Shown piece after piece: positions 1 through 8,609 of a stretch of 44,163 bases of DNA. Under the pieces are notes generated by a model, which did no database searches, was not told the origin of the DNA, and saw only the letters and a list, made by a program, of their open reading frames with translations. Every line of letters begins with the position of its first letter. Within the stretch, counting starts at the first letter, position 1. Origin of the DNA: an uncultured Hyphomicrobiaceae bacterium (GTDB lineage Bacteria; Pseudomonadota; Alphaproteobacteria; Rhizobiales; CAMYJA01); the NCBI GenBank assembly GCA_947258705.1, contig CAMYJA010000022.1, positions 1,825 through 45,987 on the forward strand, in the 5' to 3' direction. A program made the position numbers and the translations under genes.

Positions 1-1487
1 TCGAGATAATCGGCGATCTTGTCGCCGAGCCCCTTGAGCTCGTCGCCGATTTCATCGCGCCCCAGCGCCGTCAGCCGTTGCAGCCTGAGATCGAGGATCG
101 CCCGCGCCTGCTCGTCCGACAAGCGGCACGTGCCCTCCTTCGAGACCTTGTGCCGCGGGTCCGCAATAAGCTCCACCAGCGGCCCGACATCCTTCGCCGG
201 CCAGTCGCGCGATTTAAGCTCGTCCCGCGCTGCGGACGGATTGGGCGCGGTGCGGATCAGCGCGATGACCTCGTCGATATTGGCGACGGCGATGGCCAGG
301 CCGACAAGAACATGCGCCCGGTCGCGCGCCTTATTGAGGAGATATTTCGTCCGCCGCGAGACCACTTCCTCGCGAAACGCGTTGAACGCCTGTATGAGAT
401 CCTTGAGATTGTGCGTTTCCGGCTTGCCGCCCGTCAGCGCCACCACATTGCAGCCGAACGACGTCTGCAGGGGCGTGAAACGGTAAAGCTGGTTGAGCAC
501 GACATCGGCAACCGCGCCGCGCTTGAGCTCAACGACGACGCGCATGCCGTCCCGGCTCGTCTCGTCCCAAATATTAGCGATGCCCTCGATTTTCTTCTCG
601 CGCACAAGCTCGGCGATCTTCTGGATCATGTTGAGCTTGTTCACCTGATAGGGGATCTCGGTGACGATGATCGCTTCCCGGTCCTTGCGTATTTCTTCCG
701 TATGCGCCCGCGCGCGCATCAGCACCGAGCCGCGCCCCTTGTGATAAGCGCTTTTGATCCCGGAGCGGCCGAGAATAAGCCCACCCGTTGGAAAGTCGGG
801 CCCCGGCACGATGTCGATCAGCTCATCGATGGTAATGTCCGGATTGTCGAGATGCGCAATCGCCGCATTCACCACCTCGACCAGATTGTGCGGCGGGATG
901 TTGGTGGCCATGCCGACGGCGATGCCGCCCGCGCCATTGACCAGAAGATTTGGAAAGCGCGCCGGCAGCACGCTCGGCTCCTGTTCGTGCCCGTCATAGT
1001 TCTCGCGGAAATCGACCGTTTCCTTGTCGAGATCGTCCAGCAGCGAATGAGCGACTTTTTCGAGACGGCATTCCGTATAGCGCATGGCCGCCGGCGGATC
1101 GCCGTCGACCGAGCCGAAATTGCCCTGCCCCTGGATCAGCGGCAGGCGCAGCGAAAAGTCCTGCGCCATGCGCACCAGCGCGTCGTAAATCGCCTGGTCG
1201 CCATGCGGGTGATATTTACCCATCACGTCGCCGACGACACGGGCGGATTTCTTGTAGGGCTTGTTCCACTCAAGCCCGTTTTCATGCATGGCATAGAGGA
1301 TGCGCCGGTGCACGGGTTTCAATCCGTCGCGCACATCTGGCAGGGCCCGGCTCACGATCACGCTCATGGCATAATCGAGATAGGACTTTTTCATTTCCTC
1401 CGTGATGGTGATCGGCTGGATGTCGAACGCATCACCGCCGTCGCCACCGGGATCGCCATCACCCGGAATGTCGTTATCGTCTGACAA
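1..1487 (-). CDS. gyrA: DNA gyrase subunit A, N-terminal part (gene runs off the left edge)
   Basis: This encodes the A subunit of DNA gyrase, which breaks and rejoins DNA to introduce negative supercoils. About 495 residues of the breakage-reunion domain are visible; the C-terminal pinwheel lies outside. Visible motifs are [20 protein letters not shown], the HPHGD helix and [20 protein letters not shown] with the catalytic tyrosine at residue 137. [14 protein letters not shown] and the [12 protein letters not shown] form favour GyrA over ParC. The likely start is a TTG at 1487, giving [12 protein letters not shown]; an in-frame stop lies upstream and no ATG precedes residue 32, where ATG at 1394 would cut into the conserved N-terminus. 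The residue equivalent to E. coli Ser83 is Gln98 (CAG at 1194-1196); the Asp87 equivalent is kept as Asp102. A 340-bp gap separates it from bioF upstream. Confidence 0.96.
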   Translation of the reverse strand, partial: MSDDNDIPGDGDPGGDGGDAFDIQPITITEEMKKSYLDYAMSVIVSRALPDVRDGLKPVHRRILYAMHENGLEWNKPYKKSARVVGDVMGKYHPHGDQAIYDALVRMAQDFSLRLPLIQGQGNFGSVDGDPPAAMRYTECRLEKVAHSLLDDLDKETVDFRENYDGHEQEPSVLPARFPNLLVNGAGGIAVGMATNIPPHNLVEVVNAAIAHLDNPDITIDELIDIVPGPDFPTGGLILGRSGIKSAYHKGRGSVLMRARAHTEEIRKDREAIIVTEIPYQVNKLNMIQKIAELVREKKIEGIANIWDETSRDGMRVVVELKRGAVADVVLNQLYRFTPLQTSFGCNVVALTGGKPETHNLKDLIQAFNAFREEVVSRRTKYLLNKARDRAHVLVGLAIAVANIDEVIALIRTAPNPSAARDELKSRDWPAKDVGPLVELIADPRHKVSKEGTCRLSDEQARAILDLRLQRLTALGRDEIGDELKGLGDKIADYL

Positions 1488-1826
1488 TGTATTGTTTCTG
1501 CCCGGTTTTACGCCTGTTTACGGCGTGTTTCCCCGCCCCTGAAGCGCATAATTATGAATGAATGAAATATGCTTTTGAATCAGCTCGAATTATAGCCCAT
1601 CGAGCGCTGAAATCACAGGGCAAAGAGCCAAAATAACGGGTAAAAAAAGAGAATAAAACGCCAATTTAGGGGAATCTTTCGCGGTTTCGCCAACGGCGCC
1701 TCTTCTGGCTGTAAAAGCCATCAAATTTCCCGGCATAAAGCTGCCGAATGCCCCCGGAAAACCGTCCCCCGGATCACGTTATCATGGATCAAATCACCCC
1801 CCCCCGCCTAAGGCGGCTAAGGCGGC
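1488..1826. other. intergenic region between bioF and gyrA
   Basis: No gene was found in these 339 bases. The stretch must carry the gyrA promoter on the minus strand and the bioF 3' end. Next to the bioF stop there are three 9-10 base direct repeats (ctaaggcgg-like, about 1806-1833) and a run of nine C at 1797-1805, which is an unusual homopolymer here. The middle (1540-1740) is A/T-richer than the surrounding genes. No convincing terminator with a T-run was seen. Confidence 0.5.
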
Positions 1827-3005
1827 TCAGGCCGCACTTTCGTGTTTGCGCCACCCTGCAATCGCAGAAAGAAGCCGATCGAGGTCTTCCCCGTCATGCG
1901 CCGCATTGATAGCAATCCTCAGCCGCGCCGTTCCATCGGGCACGGTCGGCGGACGGATCGGCGTCGCCCATATGCCGGCTTCGCGCAAAGCCGAAGCGAG
2001 ACCGAGCGCCGCCTCGGGCGCGCCGACGATCACCGGCACGATCTGGCTCTCGGATCGCCCCGTATCGACGCCCAGCTCCTTGAGGCCGGCGCGTAATTGG
2101 CCGGCACATTCCATCACCCGTTTGCGCTCCGCCCCCATGCCGGGCACCATATCGAGCGCCGCATCGATACTTCCCAGGACCGCAGGCGGCAGTCCGGTCG
2201 AATAGATCAGACCCGAGCAACGGTTGACGAGATAGTCCCGCACGGTCCGCGACGACGTCACATAGGCGCCAAAGCTTCCCATGCCCTTGCTGAACGTCCC
2301 GATCGCCACATCCGCGGCCGAGCTTAACCCCCTGCCCCCCGGCCCGAGTATTCCCGTCCCATGCGCATCGTCGAGTATGAGCATGCCGTCATGCCGGTCG
2401 GCAATCGCCCTGAGTTCCTCGACCGGCGCGATATCGCCGTCCATGCTGAACACGGTTTCCGACAGAATGAAGAGCGGCTGGCCGGTTTCCCGGTGCGTCT
2501 CGATGAGTTCGCTTAAATGCGCCATGTCCGAATGGCGATAGCTGCGATACGCCGCCCGCGCCGCCCAGCAGCCGAAATGCATGCTCGCATGGACAAGCTC
2601 ATCGACCAGAATCAACGGCGCCGCGCCCAGCACGGTTTTCGAAAAGAGAGCGTGAAGCACCGTCGCATTGGCCTGAAACCCCGATGCCATGATGAGCGCC
2701 GCCTCGGCGCACTTGAAGCGCGCCAGCTTGTCTTCCAGGGCGCCGAAGGGTTTGAGATTTCCGGTCACGAGCCGCGACGCCCCCGCGCCCGCGCCATAGC
2801 GCGCGCTCCATTCTCCGGCCTGCCGGGCAAGCGCCTCATGCCTGGACAATCCGAGATAATCATTACCGGAAAAATTCAGATATTCGCGCCCCTCGAACCT
2901 GAGCCGCTTTGCGTCAATATGCTCAAGCTCCATCAACTCCCGCCGCAATCCCTGGGATTGCCGGATATCCAGATAGTCCTGATATGCACTTTCTCTCTTG
3001 CTCAT
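1827..3005 (-). CDS. bioF: 8-amino-7-oxononanoate synthase
   Basis: This PLP enzyme condenses pimeloyl-ACP (or pimeloyl-CoA) with alanine to make 8-amino-7-oxononanoate, the first committed step of biotin ring assembly in the cytosol. It has 392 residues, a normal length. Seen motifs are NFSGNDYLGLS near the N-terminus, GAGASRLVTGN, ETVFSMDGDIAP, LDDAHGTGILGPGGRG (cofactor-binding Asp and His) and GTFSKGMGSFGAY, whose Lys forms the Schiff base. The start is ATG with AGGA just before it. The gene diverges from bioB across 88 bp, so both probably share a promoter region; I saw no obvious BirA or BioR operator there. bioA and bioD are not in the window. The related enzyme 2-amino-3-ketobutyrate CoA ligase is less likely given the biotin neighbour. 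Confidence 0.93.
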   Translation of the reverse strand: MSKRESAYQDYLDIRQSQGLRRELMELEHIDAKRLRFEGREYLNFSGNDYLGLSRHEALARQAGEWSARYGAGAGASRLVTGNLKPFGALEDKLARFKCAEAALIMASGFQANATVLHALFSKTVLGAAPLILVDELVHASMHFGCWAARAAYRSYRHSDMAHLSELIETHRETGQPLFILSETVFSMDGDIAPVEELRAIADRHDGMLILDDAHGTGILGPGGRGLSSAADVAIGTFSKGMGSFGAYVTSSRTVRDYLVNRCSGLIYSTGLPPAVLGSIDAALDMVPGMGAERKRVMECAGQLRAGLKELGVDTGRSESQIVPVIVGAPEAALGLASALREAGIWATPIRPPTVPDGTARLRIAINAAHDGEDLDRLLSAIAGWRKHESAA

Positions 3006-3093
3006 GTTCCTGTATTAAATGACCGCAATATTCTATTCAATCAAACTAATTTCCCATCGGCGCCGCGCAAACGAATTCAGCCAGCGAGACACA

Positions 3094-4143
3094 ATGCCCG
3101 AACACTCTTCAGCAAAGACCGAAGTCGCGTTTCAAACGGATGAGATCCGGCACGACTGGACAACGGCCGAGATACGCGCCCTGCTCGAAGCGCCGCTGAT
3201 GGACCTCCTTTACAGGGCGCAAACCGTCCACCGCGCCCATCACCAGGACAACGCCGTCCAGCTTGCCAGCCTGATGAGCATCAAGACCGGCGCCTGCCCC
3301 GAGGATTGCAAATATTGCCCGCAATCCGCCCATTACACGAAATCGACGGGCCTTGAACGAGAAAGCCTGATCGACCTCGATGACGTCATGGCCGCCGCAA
3401 GAACCGCCAGGGAAGAAGGTGCCACCCGCTTTTGCATGGGCGCCGCCTGGCGGCAGATCCGCGATGGAGAGGAATTCGACCGTGTTCTCGACATGGTTCG
3501 CGGCGTCCGCAAGCTCGGACTGGAGGCCTGCGTCACCCTCGGAATGCTCAATGAAAACCAGGCCGCGCGGCTCAAGGAGGCCGGCCTCAACGCCTATAAC
3601 CACAATCTCGACACGTCACCGGAATTTTACGGCGAGATCATAACGACGCGCAAATTCGAAGACAGGCTGGAAACGCTGGACCATGTCAGAAAGGCCGGGA
3701 TCGGGCTGTGCACGGGTGGCATCATCGGCATGGGCGAAAGCGTCACCGACCGCGCCCGCATGCTCGAAGTTCTGGCCGGTCTCGACCCTCATCCCGAGAG
3801 CGTGCCCATCAATGCCCTTGTGCCCGTCGAGGGAACCCCCCTCGAGAACAAGACCCCCGTATCGTCGCTCGAACTCGCCCGCATGATCGCCGCCGCGCGC
3901 ATCACCATGCCGAAAGCACGTGTCAGATTGTCGGCAGGCCGTAGCGAACTCAACCGCGAAGCGCAGCTTCTCTGCATCATGGCCGGCGCCAATTCGATCT
4001 TCTATGGCGAGAAGCTCCTCACGACAGGCAATAATGACGCCGCGGAAGATCGCCGGCTTCTGCGTGAAGCTGGTCTTGAAATGCTGGAGCCGGCGCCAGT
4101 GGAAGACGAGCGTTCTGAAATCGTCGAAGACACTCTAAAATAG
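3094..4143 (+). CDS. bioB: biotin synthase
   Basis: This radical-SAM enzyme inserts sulfur into dethiobiotin to make biotin, using a 4Fe-4S cluster for SAM cleavage and a 2Fe-2S cluster as sulfur source. The 349-residue product (E. coli 346) carries CxxxCxxC as Cys68, Cys72 and Cys75 in [37 protein letters not shown] and RLSAGR (the Arg ligand region of the second cluster) follow in family order. I chose ATG 3094 because it gives the family-like N-terminus; an in-frame ATG at 3019 would add 25 residues and run into the bioF promoter. The C-terminus SEIVEDTLK falls inside a 20-bp tandem repeat that continues past the stop. It converges with the phasin-like gene. Confidence 0.95.
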   Translation: MPEHSSAKTEVAFQTDEIRHDWTTAEIRALLEAPLMDLLYRAQTVHRAHHQDNAVQLASLMSIKTGACPEDCKYCPQSAHYTKSTGLERESLIDLDDVMAAARTAREEGATRFCMGAAWRQIRDGEEFDRVLDMVRGVRKLGLEACVTLGMLNENQAARLKEAGLNAYNHNLDTSPEFYGEIITTRKFEDRLETLDHVRKAGIGLCTGGIIGMGESVTDRARMLEVLAGLDPHPESVPINALVPVEGTPLENKTPVSSLELARMIAAARITMPKARVRLSAGRSELNREAQLLCIMAGANSIFYGEKLLTTGNNDAAEDRRLLREAGLEMLEPAPVEDERSEIVEDTLK

Positions 4144-4194
4144 TCAAAGACACTCAGAGATTGTCAAAGCCGCACTGAAATAGTCGAAGACGCT
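4115..4194. repeat. four tandem copies of a 20-bp repeat at the bioB 3' end
   Basis: Units begin at 4115, 4135, 4155 and 4175 with an exact 20-base period. The first reads ctgaaatcgtcgaagacact and the fourth ctgaaatagtcgaagacgct; the second and third are more diverged. Twenty is not a multiple of three, so each unit shifts frame, and the bioB stop lies in the second copy. On the other strand the array meets the end of the phasin-like gene. Confidence 0.85.
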
Positions 4195-4212
4195 TCGGCG
4201 ACTTCAATGTCG

Positions 4213-4704
4213 TCAGTGTACTCTTCCGCGAACATCCGGACGGCCTTCGACATGTTCAGGAAAGCTGAAAACACCGCTGCCGTTCTGCGTCGTGCGCCGC
4301 CGCGTGGTCCGACGCGTCGATTTCTTGCGCGCCGGCGATTTGCGCTTGGCGGTCGCCTTTGCAGCGGCCCTTGGAGAGGCCTGACGCTTCTGCCCATCGA
4401 CCATTTCGGCCAGAATGGAGCGTTGCCCCAACCAGCACCGCTCGGCGAAACTTGTGTAGTGATCCTGTGCCGCGTTCCAGAAATCCATCTCGGCTTCGAA
4501 AACATCGTCCGGTGATTTGCAATTAGAGATTTCCTGGGGAAGATCCATATATGCCCGGCTTCGCCGCCCGACAAGATCGATTAATTCCCGGTTCATCTGC
4601 ATCAGCCCCTCATAGAAGTGGCTGATTTCTGGGCCGCCCTTTGCCGCTCCTGCTGGAAAGCCGAACCAGTCGATATTCTCACGTCTCCTTTTCGGTGTCG
4701 CCAT
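4213..4704 (-). CDS. phasin-like protein with basic histone-like tail; probable frame switch near its end
   Basis: The 163-residue product has a helical N-terminal part (residues 28-105) typical of phasins, the small amphipathic proteins coating polyhydroxyalkanoate granules: DVFEAEMDFWNAAQDHYTSF and similar helices. Residues 108-138 form a Lys/Arg/Ala/Ser tail (AKATAKRKSPARKKSTRR) reminiscent of the DNA-binding tails of PhaF-type phasins. ATG 4704 is preceded by GGAGGT at good spacing; an ATG 18 bases further up lacks this. The last 20 codons have poor third-position GC, while another frame, from about 4285 to the stop at 4164, has codon use like a real gene and reads FSAFLNMSKAVRMFAEEY. A one-base indel around 4262-4285 (mutation or sequencing error) is therefore likely. 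The family call is moderate and rests on pattern only. Confidence 0.6.
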   Translation of the reverse strand: MATPKRRRENIDWFGFPAGAAKGGPEISHFYEGLMQMNRELIDLVGRRSRAYMDLPQEISNCKSPDDVFEAEMDFWNAAQDHYTSFAERCWLGQRSILAEMVDGQKRQASPRAAAKATAKRKSPARKKSTRRTTRRRTTQNGSGVFSFPEHVEGRPDVRGRVH

Positions 4705-5134
4705 AACTACCTCCATTTGCATTCATGCAGTCTACGCCCACCCTGCGGCCAGGATCCGGGCTGCACGATCACTCTCAGTCTCCGTCGGATTGATACTTAT
4801 CCGACCAAATTGTTATTTGAACGAATTCGCATGATCATGCGCAGCGGTACCGGCCATTCTCACCCACTGACAAATATATTGTACATGCAATGATTTGAGG
4901 TTCAAGAACTTAAGTTGCCGCGAGCCGATTTGTCCGCAACTGTGGATAGAAAATCCATTTACCCTCAATAATTGCATTCAGCAGAACCATGGGTAGAAAA
5001 CAAGGAACAAACCATGAATACTTGTAATTATTTTGTTTTCATTCTTTCAATACATGAATTTATTCGACAAAGTAGTGAAAGGCCAAAAAACATATGTATA
5101 CAAAGAATAGTCAGAATTAAAAACGGGTATTGTT
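4705..5134. other. AT-rich intergenic region
   Basis: No supportable gene lies here. The first 30 bases are the ribosome-binding site and leader of the phasin-like gene on the minus strand. From about 4970 to 5130 the sequence is clearly A/T-richer than its surroundings. A 77-codon plus-strand frame at 4972-5205 overlaps the next gene and has no ribosome-binding site or domain, so it was not called. Confidence 0.4.
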
Positions 5135-5890
5135 TTGCGTCAGATATTGATAGTTTCGTTCGTTTTGCTTGCGCTCGGACAAGGCCATCTGACATCCCCT
5201 GTTAATCCGGCCGAAGCCGGCGAGCGAAATTCGAGCGATTTTCACAATAGCGAACATTGGTCGGGCTTTGCCGCCACGGAAAACTCTTTTTACATCTATT
5301 CGGGCGTGACCCTTGCCCCCTTTGACACGCTTGCGGCAACCGGCTTACGCCTGCGTGTGGCGGGCGGCTACGGGGCTTATTATTATGACGGTACACTGAA
5401 TATCGCCGGCGATATCCTGGCTCTGTCCTTTACTGGCGAGACCGTCTCCGCCGAGGCTCATCTCGGATATCAGTTCCGCTATGGCGAGTGGACGGGAAAG
5501 CTTTTTGCCGGCATCGATTATCAGGATCATGTCATCACGCCGAACGATCCATCCAACGCCGTTTCGGGTGCCGAGACCGGCTTTAAAGTCTTAAGCGAAA
5601 ACTGGATCAATCTCGGGCCGTTTGCCTGGGCGTCTCTCGACGGTTCCTATTCAACCGCCTTCCACGCCTATAATATTGCGCTGAAAGGCGGCCACCAGAT
5701 TTACGGCCCCTTCGACCTCGGCATTGAAATCGGCGCTTTCGGCAACAAAACGCTGCAAGCGGCGCGGGCCGGTCTTCTTGCGCGTTATCGCGGCGAGTTT
5801 GTGGAAATATCGCTGACCGGCGGCGTTTCGGGCGATTATGACAAGCCGGTCAATCCCTACGGCAACATCACGGCGCTGAGAAAATTTTAG
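5135..5890 (+). CDS. BcsS-like (cellulose biosynthesis) outer-membrane protein
   Basis: The 251-residue product starts with a signal peptide (RQILIVSFVLLALGQG, cleavage probably near residue 28). It continues with alternating hydrophobic/polar strands rich in Gly, Tyr and Phe, as in small beta-barrels. SGVTLAPF, LRLRVAGGYGAYYYDG and AHLGYQFRYGEW resemble the alphaproteobacterial BcsS family, which occurs with some cellulose synthase loci but has no established biochemical role. No bcs gene is near, so the link to cellulose is inferred from family resemblance only. The start is a TTG; an in-frame TAG lies nine codons upstream and no ATG is available. The weak start and AT-rich leader suggest low or regulated expression. 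It converges with the TPR gene. Confidence 0.65.
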   Translation: MRQILIVSFVLLALGQGHLTSPVNPAEAGERNSSDFHNSEHWSGFAATENSFYIYSGVTLAPFDTLAATGLRLRVAGGYGAYYYDGTLNIAGDILALSFTGETVSAEAHLGYQFRYGEWTGKLFAGIDYQDHVITPNDPSNAVSGAETGFKVLSENWINLGPFAWASLDGSYSTAFHAYNIALKGGHQIYGPFDLGIEIGAFGNKTLQAARAGLLARYRGEFVEISLTGGVSGDYDKPVNPYGNITALRKF

Positions 5891-5961
5891 CCCCCCGGTG
5901 GGGGCGCGTCTCGCCCGCGGAGTCCTCCGGCTGTCTCCGGCGGCGCGGCATGATCACAGGT

Positions 5962-7374
5962 CTAGTCGAGCGCCAAATTCTCGGACCAGTCCTTCTGCGG
6001 CGCGTTTTCGGCTTTTCTTCTGAACTCCTGCGCCTCATCCTTGCGGCCGAGCGACTCAAGCACAGCAGCCTTCAACCGCACCGAAGATACCGTGTCCTGT
6101 CCCAGATTCAGCGCTGTATCGATGGAGCTTAGCGCCTCATCGTGACGGCCGAGCAATTGCAGTACCAGCGCCTTGTTGTGATGCGCCTTCTGATAGCTCG
6201 GCTCAAGCCTGATGGTGGCATTGAAATGGGTAAGGGCCGCCTTGTAGTCCTTCCGCCGGGCGAGAATCACGCCAAGGTCGTCATTCGCTTCGGCATTTCT
6301 CGGATCGAGTTTGATCGCGTGCCTAAGGTCGATCTCTGCGCGCTTGAAATCGCCCTTCCAGATATAGCGAACCCCTCGTTTGGTATAGGCCAGGGAACTT
6401 AAGGGATTGCGCTTTATGAAAACACTGAGATCGGCGATACCCTCGTCGATCATGCGTATGCGGCCCCGGGCCATGCCGCGCCCGAAATAGGCATAGTCGA
6501 TACTGTTGTCGAGTTCGATACAGCGGGTGAAATCGGCAATGGCATTGTCGAAGTCGAGCATGCTGAGATAGGCATTGCCGCGATCGAGATAAAGACTGGC
6601 GCGCTTGGGCGAAAGACGCAGCTTCAAATTCAGCATCGCGATCATCATTTCCTTGTCGCCGCCGGATTGAATTTCGCCGGCGTCTTTTTGCAGCGATGCC
6701 TTGCGCAGAAGCGGATCGAGATATTTTCCGACCTGATCGGGAAGAAATCCGAAACAGGCCATATAGGCCTCGCTGCTCAACAACTCGTCCGGTGTTGCAA
6801 TAAGCGGCTCTTCCAGGCTGATGACGACGGGCTTGTCGAACCAGGTGCCACGGCAATGCTCGAAGATCCGGGTGCCCGAGGCATCAAACTGGCGCATGGC
6901 GGTAAGATCGCCATTATAGGAATAGAGGTTTACGAGCGTTTGGCGCGGCGCATTGCGGTAGCGCGCTAGAAAGCTGGCGCTGTATTCGCGTGAAAGCCGA
7001 CCCTTCTTGTCGTAATAAAAAAGCTCGATGTCATGCATCCTGTCCGGATTCTTCCGTTCCCAGCGGATGCGGCTGAGCAGCCGTCCGTTCTTTTCGTCGA
7101 AAGTCGACACTTCCCGGTAAAAATCGGGCAAACCGTAATAGCCTCCGATTTCCTCTTTCTGGCGCAGACCGTCCCCACGTACTATTTTATTATGAGTATC
7201 AAGCAAAATGCTCGCGAACCGGTTCCAGTCGCGAACCTGGACCTTGTCTTCCTTGCTCGATGCTATAGCAAAAACGGGGTGCGTGAGCGCGGTAAGTGCA
7301 AGGCCGAGCACGACAAACTGAAAAGCTGAGATGAAACACCGGCGGCAAACACCGGTTCCCTGATGTGTGATCAT
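5962..7374 (-). CDS. secreted tetratricopeptide-repeat protein
   Basis: The 470-residue product has an N-terminal signal sequence (about residues 13-36, hydrophobic core VVLGLALTALTHPVFA). A 200-residue domain I do not recognise follows; it contains YYDKKGRLSREYSASF and RGTWFDKPVVISLEEP. About six TPR units fill the C-terminal half, for example LDRGNAYLSMLDFDNAIADF, TKRGVRYIWKGDFKRAEIDL and DDLGVILARRKDYKAALTHF. TPRs mediate protein-protein contacts, so an envelope scaffold role is inferred. I chose ATG 7374 because GGGGAG sits eight bases before it; a GTG at 7383 is an alternative. It lies 184 bp downstream of the HAD-like gene on the same strand, which is too far to claim an operon. Confidence 0.75.
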   Translation of the reverse strand: MITHQGTGVCRRCFISAFQFVVLGLALTALTHPVFAIASSKEDKVQVRDWNRFASILLDTHNKIVRGDGLRQKEEIGGYYGLPDFYREVSTFDEKNGRLLSRIRWERKNPDRMHDIELFYYDKKGRLSREYSASFLARYRNAPRQTLVNLYSYNGDLTAMRQFDASGTRIFEHCRGTWFDKPVVISLEEPLIATPDELLSSEAYMACFGFLPDQVGKYLDPLLRKASLQKDAGEIQSGGDKEMMIAMLNLKLRLSPKRASLYLDRGNAYLSMLDFDNAIADFTRCIELDNSIDYAYFGRGMARGRIRMIDEGIADLSVFIKRNPLSSLAYTKRGVRYIWKGDFKRAEIDLRHAIKLDPRNAEANDDLGVILARRKDYKAALTHFNATIRLEPSYQKAHHNKALVLQLLGRHDEALSSIDTALNLGQDTVSSVRLKAAVLESLGRKDEAQEFRRKAENAPQKDWSENLALD

Positions 7375-7567
7375 GATGAACACTCCCCGATTCTGGTTTG
7401 CGAAAACTCCAAACTAATGAGGAACAGTATTAAAAGGAATACGCAATTTCCCATGGCTGTACAAGGGATTTCCCCGATATGTTACGCGGACGACACCGTC
7501 CCAACCGGACCCGCGCGCCTGCTAGCTCGAAACAATGCATTCATCTGCCCTTTTTGCACCGCAGCCG

Positions 7568-8338
7568 TCATTTTGGCGGAATTACGAAGCGTACAAGGTC
7601 TTCCATGTTTTTACCGACAACAGCGGGTTTGGCGCCGAGAACCTCGGGTTTGAAATTCAATCGATTGACCCAGACCGTTGGATAACCAAACCAGTTGGCT
7701 CCGGCGGCGTCCCATCCCGCAAATGCCGCGAACGCAATATTCTCTTTTGGCAGCGCAAAGGCATCCACCCCGAGTTGATAGGCTCGCGGATCCGGTTTGT
7801 ATGTCTTGACTGCATCGGTGCTCAACACGAAATCGAACATATTCTCCAGACCGGAATTGGCGATTCCCGCATTGAGCATTTTGGGCGTCATATTGGACAG
7901 AAAGGCGAGCTTGATGCCCCTGTCTTTCAAAATTTGCAGCGAGGGGGCGACATCGGGCCAGGCTTTGAGCTTCAAGAAAGCCCCGACAAACTGGGCGCGC
8001 TTGTCATCGGTGAGATCAAGATCGAGTTGACGTGTGGCAAAAACGAGAGCGTCATCGATGATGGAATAAAAGTCTTTATATTGCCCGGCGAGTGCCCGCA
8101 GCCATTGATATTCAAACAGGCGTGTTCGAAAGGCGATGCCGAGCGCGCCGCCTTTTTCGGGATAGAGTTTTTTCGCCAGCCCGAATATCGGACGGGGATC
8201 CAGTATAGGAAACCCGTCAAACGCAACGGCCTTAATGTCTCGGGTCTGCGCAGAAAGAACGGCAGGAGCCTCTATTGTAGCCCTGGCGGCAACCCCTGCG
8301 GCGATCAGAGCAAGAATTTCACGGCGATTAACGGGCAT
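7568..8338 (-). CDS. Tat-exported haloacid dehalogenase-like (HAD type II) protein
   Basis: The family (L-2-haloacid dehalogenase type) hydrolyses C-Cl bonds of short 2-haloacids through an aspartyl-ester intermediate. The 256-residue product begins PVNRREILALIAAG, a twin-arginine-like signal with cleavage likely near residue 30. Motif I is KAVAFDGFPILDPR (nucleophile Asp), motif II LAFLSNMTP, motif III TYKPDPRAYQLG and motif IV AGWDAAGANWFGYPTVWVNR. In classical enzymes motif I is usually FDxYGTLxD and the motif IV region has SS/SN before the WD. Here the GTL is PIL and AAFAG replaces the SSN, so substrate or activity may differ. ATG 8338 has GGAGG five bases upstream; ATG 8350 does not. It is divergent from a LysR regulator, its plausible controller. 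Confidence 0.82.
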   Translation of the reverse strand: MPVNRREILALIAAGVAARATIEAPAVLSAQTRDIKAVAFDGFPILDPRPIFGLAKKLYPEKGGALGIAFRTRLFEYQWLRALAGQYKDFYSIIDDALVFATRQLDLDLTDDKRAQFVGAFLKLKAWPDVAPSLQILKDRGIKLAFLSNMTPKMLNAGIANSGLENMFDFVLSTDAVKTYKPDPRAYQLGVDAFALPKENIAFAAFAGWDAAGANWFGYPTVWVNRLNFKPEVLGAKPAVVGKNMEDLVRFVIPPK

Positions 8339-8609
8339 TTCGACCTCCATGGACCGGTATTAAGGTAAGGCAAACTTGTTCATCTTACGGACATGGGACG
8401 GAATTCCATAGTTTGAGCCGAGCGTTCCATCCCGCAGCATTGCAACCTTTGAAAACTGGAAAAAACCCCATAAATACTGAGTCAAACTATAGGTCATGAT
8501 TTGTTTCCATGTTTGCACTTCTCTTGAATAGCCCCCCATTGAGCCTTTGACAAACCATATAAATTTAACATAAACATTAGAAATACTTGTCTGAAGGAGT
8601 GCAACGAAT
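8339..8609. promoter_or_regulatory. divergent promoter region between HAD-like gene and LysR regulator
   Basis: This 271-bp region should carry both promoters. It contains a 9-bp inverted repeat, atagtttga at 8408-8416 and tcaaactat at 8482-8490, with 65 bases between the arms. LysR-type regulators often bind paired distant sites in such regions, so these arms are candidates. TTCCAT also recurs three times (8404-8409, near 8425 and near 8505). The assignment to this regulator is inference. Confidence 0.4.

Noticed and set aside
78-1484. 468-codon plus-strand frame
   Set aside because: It is the antisense shadow of gyrA; its product has no domain and the minus strand carries the full GyrA motif series.
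3006-3093. BioR or BirA operator between bioF and bioB
   Set aside because: No match to TTATMKATAA or to a BirA-type palindrome was seen in the 88-bp gap.
4972-5205. 77-codon plus-strand frame before the BcsS-like gene
   Set aside because: It has no ribosome-binding site or recognisable domain and overlaps the signal peptide of the next gene in another frame.
7535-8368. 277-codon plus-strand frame
   Set aside because: It is antisense to the HAD-like gene, which has intact motifs, signal and ribosome-binding site.
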